Part shown: piece by piece, positions 15,978 to 23,101 of the stretch
Layout of the letters: each line of letters opens with the position of its first letter
How positions within the stretch are numbered: position 1 is the stretch's first letter
Assembly (NCBI GenBank): GCA_945903635.1
Contig: CAMDOT010000016.1
Span: 1 to 50,386, forward strand
Origin: Rhizobium sp. Q54
GTDB taxonomy: Bacteria; Pseudomonadota; Alphaproteobacteria; Reyranellales; Reyranellaceae
Length of the DNA stretch: 50,386 nt
Direction: 5' to 3'
Translations under genes and position numbers: made by a program
Notes under the pieces: model-generated
Told to the model about the DNA's origin: nothing
Databases searched by the model: none
The model's input: only the letters and a program-made list of their open reading frames with translations

Positions 15978-16772
15978 TCAGGACTCCAACAGGAAGGACG
16001 TCAGTACACGACAAAATTCGGCGCCGTGCACGTGCGGATAGAAGTGGCCGCCGTCGGGCAGCACGTAGGATCGGGCCTCAGGGATCAAACGCACCAGCTC
16101 TTCCGTGAAATAGAGCGGCGTCACCATATCGTCCCGGGCGCAGATCGCCAGGGCCCGTGCTTTCACCTGCTGCAACTGGTCGTACCGGTCGTGCGCGATG
16201 ATTGCGGCAATACGCGACAGCATGATCTCGGGCTCCGGGATGGTCTCCTTGGCCTTCGCCTCGGCTGCCGCCAGATCGGCCTCGTGGTCGCGCACCCACC
16301 ACGGCGAATTGAGCGCCAGCGCACTCGACTTCTGATAGGCGGCCGGCCCCAGTTCGCGCAAGATCATTGCGCGGACCTCGAACGAACGGCGGAAGAAGAC
16401 ATCGGTCCGGGCCCAGGTGGCGCTCAGCACCAGCCGGTCTATGCGGCCGGGATGGTCGATCGCCAGCACCTGGCCCATGGCACCGCCTGTCGAATGCCCG
16501 CACCAGTGCACCTTGTCGTAGCCCAGGGCCTCGATCAGCTGCAGCGCATCGTCGGCCATCTGCTCGACACTGTAGGTGAAGCGCGACAGCGTGCTGCGCC
16601 CGGTACCGCGATGATCGTGCACGATCACTGTGAAGCGCTTGGCCAATTCGGCCACATTGGCCCCCCAGAAGCGGCCGTCCCCGCCCAAGCCCGACACCAG
16701 GAACAACGGCGGGCCGCTGCCGTTCCTTTCATAGTAGAGCTCGGCGCCATCACGCAGTTTGAACAGTGGCAT
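15978..16772 (-). CDS. Alpha/beta fold hydrolase
   Basis: The 264-residue hydrolase has the nucleophile Ser in GHSTGG, the acid in ARDDMVTP and the His in DGGHFYPHVH. HDHRGTGRS after strand 4 is typical of the RutD/PcaD-like branch, which opens carbamates or lactones. GTG 16778 is possible, but AGGGGA is properly spaced for ATG 16772, which was chosen. It is the first gene of a minus-strand run with the M20 amidohydrolase, the membrane protein and the isomerase-like protein. It diverges from the lipoprotein gene 53 bases away. Confidence 0.87.
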   Translation of the reverse strand: MPLFKLRDGAELYYERNGSGPPLFLVSGLGGDGRFWGANVAELAKRFTVIVHDHRGTGRSTLSRFTYSVEQMADDALQLIEALGYDKVHWCGHSTGGAMGQVLAIDHPGRIDRLVLSATWARTDVFFRRSFEVRAMILRELGPAAYQKSSALALNSPWWVRDHEADLAAAEAKAKETIPEPEIMLSRIAAIIAHDRYDQLQQVKARALAICARDDMVTPLYFTEELVRLIPEARSYVLPDGGHFYPHVHGAEFCRVLTSFLLES

Positions 16773-16825
16773 TTGCACGTCCCCTCGATTTCCTTAAGGT
16801 GCCGACCATGGGAGGAAAGCGCAGG

Positions 16826-17179
16826 ATGAAGCGCCTGTCGATTGTCGCGATTGTCCTGCTGGGCGGCTGCACCGCCGAGCAGCAGCCCCAGACAAACCTG
16901 ATTCCCCGTCCCGCCCCCGACGATCCGACGCCGCAGGGCATTGCCTATCTCTGCGACGGCCGCAAGGAAGTAGCGGTGGTCTACGCCAAGAACCGCGCCT
17001 CGGTGACGCTCGACGGCAGGACCTGGCGCCTCGAATACCAGGCGACCGACCAGGGGTTCCGCTACATCGACACGACCAACGAATGGGCGGGCCGCGACGA
17101 CCTCGCTACCCTGCGTGAGATCGGCGGCAGTGCGCGGCCGCTGGCCTTCAATTGCCGGCCGAACCGACGCACGACGTAG
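16826..17179 (+). CDS. Small MliC-like lipoprotein
   Basis: The 117-residue protein begins MKRLSIVAIVLLGGC, a lipoprotein signal whose lipobox LGGC predicts lipidation at Cys15. The mature part has YLCDGRKEVAVVYAKNRASV, LDGRTWRLEYQATDQGFRY and a C-terminal Cys (NCRPN). This resembles MliC/PliC-type c-type lysozyme inhibitors, which carry a conserved YxC and a disulfide. The link is by pattern only. GGGAGG lies ten bases before the ATG at 16826. An ATG at 16808 is possible but would lengthen the n-region. It is convergent with the DUF2474 gene 17 bases away. Confidence 0.72.
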   Translation: MKRLSIVAIVLLGGCTAEQQPQTNLIPRPAPDDPTPQGIAYLCDGRKEVAVVYAKNRASVTLDGRTWRLEYQATDQGFRYIDTTNEWAGRDDLATLREIGGSARPLAFNCRPNRRTT

Positions 17180-17196
17180 GCATCACTTCTGCGGCA

Positions 17197-17313
17197 TCAC
17201 TTCAGCCAGAACCGGATGCCGTAGCTCACCAGCGCGGTCACGCCGACGCCGGCGGCCCACAGGCCCACGACCCACAAGAGCTGGCGCGTTCTCGTTGTCT
17301 TTGGGGGACTCAC
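17197..17313 (-). CDS. DUF2474-type small subunit of bd oxidase
   Basis: This 38-residue ORF starts with GTG one base after the cydB stop and reads VSPPKTTRTRQLLW, then a single membrane helix (VVGLWAAGVGVTALVSYGIR) and ends FWLK. One-helix proteins of this size downstream of cydAB or cioAB (CydX, or DUF2474 in the cyanide-insensitive type) stabilise the oxidase. Size, position, basic N-terminus and the Trp-Ala-Gly-Val-Gly core all fit DUF2474. Its TGA is at 17197-17199. Confidence 0.8.
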   Translation of the reverse strand: MSPPKTTRTRQLLWVVGLWAAGVGVTALVSYGIRFWLK

Positions 17314-17314
17314 C

Positions 17315-18322
17315 TCAGTGGTAGCCTTCATGGCCGGTCTTGCCTCGGAACACCCAGTACGAATAGGCGGTGTAGGCGAGGATGATCGGCACCATCACCA
17401 GCACGCCGGGCAGCATGAACTTCAGGCTGACGTTGGGCGCGGCGGCATCCCAGATCGAGACCGACGGCGGCACGACATAGGGATATAGGCTGACGCCGAG
17501 GCCGGCGAGGCCCAGCGTGAACAGGGCCAACGCCATCAGGAAGGGCGTGTAGTGATGCTGGCGCTGCAGGCTCACGAAGAAGATGGCCGTGGCAATGACG
17601 ACCAGCAGCGGCACCTGGGCAGTGAACAGGACCTGCGGCCAGGCGAACCAGCGCAGCCAGTAGGCCTCGCGCAGGAACGGCGTCCAGGCGCTGACCACCG
17701 CCATCGCCAGGATCACCGCGATACCCAGCCGGAAGGCGAGCCGGTAGCAGCGCTCCTGCAACGTGCCCTCGCTCTTCATGATCAGCCAGGTGGCACCGAG
17801 CAGGCCATAGCCGAAGACCAGGCTGACCCCGACCATCAGGCTGAACGGCGTCAGCCAGTCGAACCAGCCGCCGGCATAGCCGCGGTCCTGGACCGCGATC
17901 CCCTGCAGCAACGCGCCCAGGATGATGCCCTGCGCGAGGGTGGCGACCACCGAGCCGAGGTTGAAGGCGACGTCCCAGTAGGGACGGTGCGCCGGATCGC
18001 GCCAGCGGAACTCGAAGGCGACACCGCGGAACACCAATGCCAGCAGCATGGCTATGATCGGCGCGTAGAGCGCCGAGAAGATCACACCGTAGGCCAGCGG
18101 AAAGGCCGCCAGCAGGCCACCGCCGCCCAGCACCAGCCAGGTCTCGTTGCCGTCCCATACGGGCGCGATGGAGTTCATGGCGCTGTCGCGCTCGCGGCCG
18201 GCGGGGATCATCGGGAACAGGATGCCGATGCCGAGGTCGAAACCATCCATCACGACGTAGGCATAGATCGCAAAGGCGATGATGAAGGCGAAGAAGATGG
18301 GCAGGTCGAGGGTGAACGGCAT
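17315..18322 (-). CDS. cydB: Cytochrome bd-type ubiquinol oxidase subunit II
   Basis: The 335-residue integral membrane protein has about eight to nine helices. The N-terminal AYVVMDGFDLGIGILFP and the region VWDGNETWLVLGGGGLLAAF are signature CydB/CioB sequences. It pairs with CydA in the cytoplasmic membrane to reduce oxygen to water with quinol. It lies two bases after cydA and one base before the small DUF2474 subunit, so the three form an operon. With the short Q-loop of the CydA partner it belongs to the cyanide-insensitive (Cio) branch. Confidence 0.93.
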   Translation of the reverse strand: MPFTLDLPIFFAFIIAFAIYAYVVMDGFDLGIGILFPMIPAGRERDSAMNSIAPVWDGNETWLVLGGGGLLAAFPLAYGVIFSALYAPIIAMLLALVFRGVAFEFRWRDPAHRPYWDVAFNLGSVVATLAQGIILGALLQGIAVQDRGYAGGWFDWLTPFSLMVGVSLVFGYGLLGATWLIMKSEGTLQERCYRLAFRLGIAVILAMAVVSAWTPFLREAYWLRWFAWPQVLFTAQVPLLVVIATAIFFVSLQRQHHYTPFLMALALFTLGLAGLGVSLYPYVVPPSVSIWDAAAPNVSLKFMLPGVLVMVPIILAYTAYSYWVFRGKTGHEGYH

Positions 18323-18324
18323 GA

Positions 18325-19758
18325 TCAGGCCTCCCCGCCCGTCGCGAGTTTTTCCGCCACAGCGGGTGACGGGGTGATGCCCGCCGCCCGCACCGGCTCG
18401 CCACGATTCGGACCGAGCTCGCCGCGGTGCGGCGGATGGCTCATCAGCTTCAGGATGTAGAAGGTACCGGCGCCGAATACGACGAAGTAGACGATGACGA
18501 AGGCCAGCAGTGAGGCCGCGACCGCCGGCGCATCGAGCCGCGAGGCCGAATCGGCGGTGCGCAGCAGGCCATGCACCGTATAGGGCTGGCGGCCGACTTC
18601 CGTGGTCACCCAGCCGGCGATCACCGCCACGAAGCCCGCCGGCCCCATCGCCAGCGCGAAGCGATGCAGCAACGGCCAGTCATAGAGCCGGCGCCTCGCG
18701 CGAGCGAGCAGGCTGAAGGCGGCAAGCGCCAGCATCAGCATCCCCATGCCCACCATGACGCGGAAGGCCCAGAAGACGATGGCCACCGGCGGCCATTCCT
18801 TGCGGTCGACCGAGTCGAGTCCCTTGAGCGGCGCGTCGAGCGAGTGCTTCAGGATCAGCGACGAGGCCTTGGGGATTTCGACCGCATAGAGCGTCTTGGC
18901 CGCGGCCTGGTCGGGCCAGCCGAACAGGATCAGCGGCGCTCCGTCGGGATAGCTCTTGAAGTGACCTTCCATGGCCATGACCTTGACCGGCTGATGTTCG
19001 AGCGTGTTCAGCCCGTGCTGGTCGCCGGCGAAGATTTGTAACGGCGCCACCACGGTGATCATGCCCATCGCCATCGAGAACATGACGCGCGCGCCGTCGT
19101 TGGCCCCTCCTTTGTCCGACTTCGCCCGCAGCAGGTGCCAGGCACCGACCGCGCCGACCACCAGCGCCGTGGTGAGATAGGCGCCGAACACCGTATGGAC
19201 CAGCCGGTAGGGAAAGGACGGATTGAAGATCACGGCCAGCCAGTCGACAGGCACGAACTGGCCGCCGGCATTCATGGCAAAGCCGGCCGGCGTGTGCATC
19301 CAGCTGTTGGCCGACAGGATCCAGAAGGCCGAGATGAAGGTACCGACCGCGACCGCCAGGGTGGCCACGAAATGCAGCGTCCGGCCGACGCGGTTCATGC
19401 CGAACAGCATGACGCCCAGGAAGCCCGCCTCGAGGAAGAAGGCGGTCAGCACCTCGTAGGCCATCAGCGGCCCGATGACCGGGCCCGCCTTGTCGGAGAA
19501 GGCCGCCCAGTTGGTGCCGAACTGGTAGGCCATGACGATGCCCGAGACCACGCCCATGCCGAAGGCCAGCGCGAAGATTTTCAGCCAGTACTTGAAAAGG
19601 TCGAGATAGATCTGCCGGCCGGTCCACAGCCACAGCGCTTCGAGTACGGCGAGGTAGCTCGCGAGCCCGATCGAAAACGACGGAAAGATGAAATGGAACG
19701 AGACGGTGAAGGCAAACTGCGCCCGGGCCAGCACGATCGCATCGAAGGCTTCGAACAT
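18325..19758 (-). CDS. cydA: Cytochrome bd-type ubiquinol oxidase subunit I (Cio-like)
   Basis: The 477-residue protein carries the haem-binding subunit features. A His in FTVSFHFIFPSFSIG is the early haem b595/d ligand. His in YRLVHTVFGAYL and Met in VMVGMGML fit the b558 ligands. GRQPYTVHGLLRTADS near the C-terminus is conserved. The segment between KHSLDAPLKG and PPVAIVFW is short, so the long quinol loop of E. coli CydA is missing; this short Q-loop is typical of cyanide-insensitive oxidases. The enzyme offers respiration at low oxygen or when cytochrome oxidases are poisoned. Operon order is cydA, cydB, DUF2474. Confidence 0.93.
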   Translation of the reverse strand: MFEAFDAIVLARAQFAFTVSFHFIFPSFSIGLASYLAVLEALWLWTGRQIYLDLFKYWLKIFALAFGMGVVSGIVMAYQFGTNWAAFSDKAGPVIGPLMAYEVLTAFFLEAGFLGVMLFGMNRVGRTLHFVATLAVAVGTFISAFWILSANSWMHTPAGFAMNAGGQFVPVDWLAVIFNPSFPYRLVHTVFGAYLTTALVVGAVGAWHLLRAKSDKGGANDGARVMFSMAMGMITVVAPLQIFAGDQHGLNTLEHQPVKVMAMEGHFKSYPDGAPLILFGWPDQAAAKTLYAVEIPKASSLILKHSLDAPLKGLDSVDRKEWPPVAIVFWAFRVMVGMGMLMLALAAFSLLARARRRLYDWPLLHRFALAMGPAGFVAVIAGWVTTEVGRQPYTVHGLLRTADSASRLDAPAVAASLLAFVIVYFVVFGAGTFYILKLMSHPPHRGELGPNRGEPVRAAGITPSPAVAEKLATGGEA

Positions 19759-19788
19759 GGCGCTCCCCTCGCGCCGGGCATTGTACTC

Positions 19789-20808
19789 CTAGCCGAAAGC
19801 GTCGAACACCTCGGCGATGGCGTCGCGGCCAAGACCGGCCCTGAGACAGGTCTCCAGCAGCACACGCGCCTTCAAGGGGTGCACCCGGCCGCCCCAGATC
19901 AGGCCGGCCTTGCGTAGCGCGATCTCCGAACTGGGACCACCGTAGGTTTGTCGCAGCATCGGCCCGCCGCCGGCGCGCGGCGAGACGACCGTCGGCAGCA
20001 GGCCTGCGAGCTGCGCCACCAGCGGCGCGATGCGCTCGGGCACGTGCCCGCCGCCCATGGCGCCAAGCACGACGCCGCGGTAGCCCAACTGGTCGCGATG
20101 ATCGAGCATCGCCTCCAGCATGAAGCCCGGCTCGTCGAGCCCCAGCCAGAGGAGCGCCACGGGCTGCCCCCTGGTGCCGGCCACGTCGCCGATCCGGGCG
20201 CGGGCGTGCGTCATCGCATCGCGTACCGGCAAGGAAAGCGGCACCACGCGATCCTCGACAAGGGCTGCGAGCGGGCCGGTCTGAGGTGCTGCAAAGGCAT
20301 TCAGTCGCGTCGGATGGACCTTGAGCACATCGGCGGCCGCATAGACCTCGTCCAGCATTACCGCCATCACGCCCAACGCCTTCGCATGCGCCCGCACCCA
20401 GGGATCGCAGGCGACACGGACGGCCGCCAGCAGGTTGCCCGGCCCGTCGGGCGAGGTGAGCGCGGGGTTGCGCATCGCCGCGGTCACGATCACCGGAATG
20501 TCGCGGTCGAGCAGCAGGTCGAGCAGGAAAGCCGTCTCCTCGAGCGTGTCGGTGCCCTGCGTCACGATCACGCCGTCGGCATCGAGCGCAGCAATTTTCG
20601 CCGCCAACGCATGGATCTGATCGAAGCCCAGCGAATGGCTGCCGACCCTCGACACCGTCTCGGCATCGATCGCCGCCAGCGTCGCCAGAGCGGGCACCGC
20701 CGCCACAAGATCGTCGGCACCCAGTCCCATCTGCATGGCGCCCGTGGCGTCGGGCCGCGTGGCGATGGTGCCGCCCAGCGCCAGCACTTTTATGCGCGGC
20801 AATGTCAT
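19789..20808 (-). CDS. L-asparaginase family protein
   Basis: The 339-residue asparaginase/glutaminase has the first catalytic Thr in LALGGTIAT and the second in VTQGTDTLEETAFLL with the following Asp. TSPDGPGNLLAAVRVA is the family loop. The product hydrolyses asparagine, or a related amide, to aspartate and ammonia. There is no signal peptide, so a cytoplasmic location is likely. The ATG overlaps the stop of the upstream small periplasmic protein gene by four bases, as part of a coupled minus-strand run from hydantoinase B through this gene. Together with hydantoinase B this suggests breakdown of amides and cyclic imides. Confidence 0.9.
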   Translation of the reverse strand: MTLPRIKVLALGGTIATRPDATGAMQMGLGADDLVAAVPALATLAAIDAETVSRVGSHSLGFDQIHALAAKIAALDADGVIVTQGTDTLEETAFLLDLLLDRDIPVIVTAAMRNPALTSPDGPGNLLAAVRVACDPWVRAHAKALGVMAVMLDEVYAAADVLKVHPTRLNAFAAPQTGPLAALVEDRVVPLSLPVRDAMTHARARIGDVAGTRGQPVALLWLGLDEPGFMLEAMLDHRDQLGYRGVVLGAMGGGHVPERIAPLVAQLAGLLPTVVSPRAGGGPMLRQTYGGPSSEIALRKAGLIWGGRVHPLKARVLLETCLRAGLGRDAIAEVFDAFG

Positions 20809-21329
20809 GTGAGCCTCAAGGAGCGAAAGAAGCGTTCGGCCTCGGGCGCGCGCATGGCATCGGCCGGCGCGAGATAGCCCAGCGACACGAAGCGGCGGCC
20901 CTTCAGCAGCGAGAGCTGGCGCAACGCGCTGCCGCCGGCAATCGGGCCGATCGCTTCGACGGCGGTCGCGCCCTGCACGTCGCGCCAATCGACCTTGCTC
21001 CATTTGCCGCCCTCGAGGCGCTGGGCACGGTCGTCGAGTGCGATCTGAAGGTTGGCGCGCGGCCGCGACACGTCGACGTCGGCGGGATAGAGCGCGGTCT
21101 GCGCCACGAAGGAGAGCCGGCGGTATTCGAGACTGTAGGAATGGTAGACGAAGGCCGTGCCGGCCGGCGTCGTCGTGTCGATCACCTTGTAGATCGGCCG
21201 TCCCGGCATATCGACCAGGAAGGAATTGTCGGTATCCTGCACCGCAAGCCAGCCGGTCTGGGCCGCAGCCTCACACGCCACGATCACCACCAGAGGCAAG
21301 GCCACTGCCTGTCGGCGCAACATGCTCAT
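20805..21329 (-). CDS. Hypothetical exported protein
   Basis: I do not recognise the family of this 174-residue protein. Residues 1-23 form a Sec signal peptide (basic MSMLRRQ, then AVALPLVVIVACEAAA), possibly ending at AQ. The mature part has TDNSFLVDMPGRPIYKV and repeated short strands with a final FFRSLRLT, a pattern seen in small periplasmic proteins of unknown role. It overlaps hydantoinase B upstream and asparaginase downstream by four bases each (ATGA), so it is co-translated with both, which suggests a linked function. Confidence 0.75.
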   Translation of the reverse strand: MSMLRRQAVALPLVVIVACEAAAQTGWLAVQDTDNSFLVDMPGRPIYKVIDTTTPAGTAFVYHSYSLEYRRLSFVAQTALYPADVDVSRPRANLQIALDDRAQRLEGGKWSKVDWRDVQGATAVEAIGPIAGGSALRQLSLLKGRRFVSLGYLAPADAMRAPEAERFFRSLRLT

Positions 21330-23023
21330 TCCGCGGCTTGCCGCGTTCCGAACTTCTCTCGCGCCTGTTCGGCGGTGTAATAGCCGCGCGCTACATCACG
21401 GGCGATCGATCCAGGGTCGCGCTTCGCGGGATCGCCGAAGCCGCCGCCGCCCGGCGTCGACACGCGCACCACGTCGCCGACGCCGATCTCGATATCCTGG
21501 TCCTTGGAAAGGTGCAGCGGCCGGTAGGTCTTGCCGCCCTGGATCACGGCCACGGTGTTGACGCCACCCGCGGCGCCGCCCAGCGCGCCCTGCGGGCCAG
21601 TTCGGCCGTGGTCCATCACCATCGAGACCCGCGCCTCGCCACGCCTGAGCTTGATGGCGTAGTTGATGCCGAAGCCGCCACGGAATTCACCAGCGCCGCC
21701 CGAACCTTCGCGCAGCGAGAACTCCTCGAACAGGATCGGATAAAACTGCTCCAGCACCTCGACCGGCGGCATCTTGGAGATGCCGATGGTCGAACAGCCG
21801 TTGCTGAGGCCGTCGCCGCCCTGGAAGCCGCCGTAACCGCCGCCGGTAAAGAGATACATGATGTAGGAGCGGTTGCGCTCGGGATCGAAGCCGCCGACGC
21901 CGAGATTGCCCGACGTGCCCGCGGGAGCTGCGAACAGAATGTCGGGGATCGCCTGCGTAAGTGCCGCGAACACCGCTTCGGCGATGCGCTGGCTCACTTC
22001 GGCCGCACAACCCGAGACCGGCCGCGGATACCTGGCATAAAGGAACGTGCCCTCGGGCTCGACGATCTGCAGCGGCTCGAAGGTGCCGGCATTGATCGGC
22101 ACCTCGGGAAAGATGTGCTTTATGGCGAGATAGATCGCCGACTTGGTCGTGGCGATGACGCTGTTCATCGGCCCGCGGCAGGGCGGGCTCGAGCCCGTCA
22201 TGTCGAAGGTGAGGGTCTCGCCCTTCTTCGTGACCTTCATCTTGATCGTGAGCGGTTCGTCGACCACGCCGTCGCTGTCGACCTGAGAGGTGCCCTCGTA
22301 GACACCGTCAGGAATGCCGGCAATCTTGGCCCGCATCTGGCGCTCGGCGCGATGGCGCATTTCGGCGATCGCCGCCCGCACGACATCGGCGCCGTAGCGG
22401 TCGATCAGCGCGGTCAGCCGCACCTCGCCGGTCGTGAGTGCGGCGGCCTGGGCCTTGATGTCGCCGATGCGCTGGTCGGCGATGCGGATGTTGCTAAGGA
22501 TGATCGAGAGGATCTCCTGGTCCATCTCGCCCTTCTTGAAGAATTTTATCGGCGGCAGGCGCAGACCCTCCTGCTCCACTTCCGTGGCGCTGGCCGAGAA
22601 GCCGCCCGGCACCATGCCGCCGACGTCGGGCCAGTGGCCGGTGTTGGCGAGCCAGGCGAAAACCTCGCCCTTGTAGAAGAACGGCTTTACGAACCGCACA
22701 TCCATCAGATGGGTGCCGCCGAGGTAGGGATCGTTGACGATGAAGACGTCGCCCGGCTCCACCCTTCCTGCATAGTGGGTCTTCACCCGGTCTATGACGG
22801 CTCGGGTCGAAAATTGCATGGTGCCGACGAAGACCGGCAGCCCCAATTCGCCCTGCGCGATCAAGGACCCGTCGGTCGCGTCGTAAATACCGTCGGAGCG
22901 GTCCATGCCCTCGGAAATCACCGGTGAAAAAGCCGCACGGACGAAAGCCAAGTCCATTTCGTTACAGACCTGGATCAGGCCGTTCTGGATGACGGTCAAG
23001 GTGACGGGATCGAGGTTGGCCAT
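21326..23023 (-). CDS. Hydantoinase B / oxoprolinase family protein
   Basis: The 565-residue protein matches HyuB, the beta subunit of ATP-dependent N-methylhydantoinase or 5-oxoprolinase and the acetone carboxylase relatives. MANLDPVTLTVIQNGLIQVC at the N-terminus, VNDPYLGGTHLMD, GHWPDVGGMVPGGF and the late GGGGFGDPAKRDP are signature segments. HyuB normally works with HyuA, but no hyuA lies in the window, so the partner must be elsewhere or absent. The ATG at 23023 lacks a strong ribosome-binding site. It diverges from the molybdopterin dehydrogenase gene 78 bases away. Confidence 0.88.
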   Translation of the reverse strand: MANLDPVTLTVIQNGLIQVCNEMDLAFVRAAFSPVISEGMDRSDGIYDATDGSLIAQGELGLPVFVGTMQFSTRAVIDRVKTHYAGRVEPGDVFIVNDPYLGGTHLMDVRFVKPFFYKGEVFAWLANTGHWPDVGGMVPGGFSASATEVEQEGLRLPPIKFFKKGEMDQEILSIILSNIRIADQRIGDIKAQAAALTTGEVRLTALIDRYGADVVRAAIAEMRHRAERQMRAKIAGIPDGVYEGTSQVDSDGVVDEPLTIKMKVTKKGETLTFDMTGSSPPCRGPMNSVIATTKSAIYLAIKHIFPEVPINAGTFEPLQIVEPEGTFLYARYPRPVSGCAAEVSQRIAEAVFAALTQAIPDILFAAPAGTSGNLGVGGFDPERNRSYIMYLFTGGGYGGFQGGDGLSNGCSTIGISKMPPVEVLEQFYPILFEEFSLREGSGGAGEFRGGFGINYAIKLRRGEARVSMVMDHGRTGPQGALGGAAGGVNTVAVIQGGKTYRPLHLSKDQDIEIGVGDVVRVSTPGGGGFGDPAKRDPGSIARDVARGYYTAEQAREKFGTRQAAE

Positions 23024-23101
23024 GCCCGAATCACTAGCACAGCCCATGCCCGGCTGCGCTATAGTCAGGGTCTAATTTCCCCTCTTTTGAAATGGGTTCC
23101 C

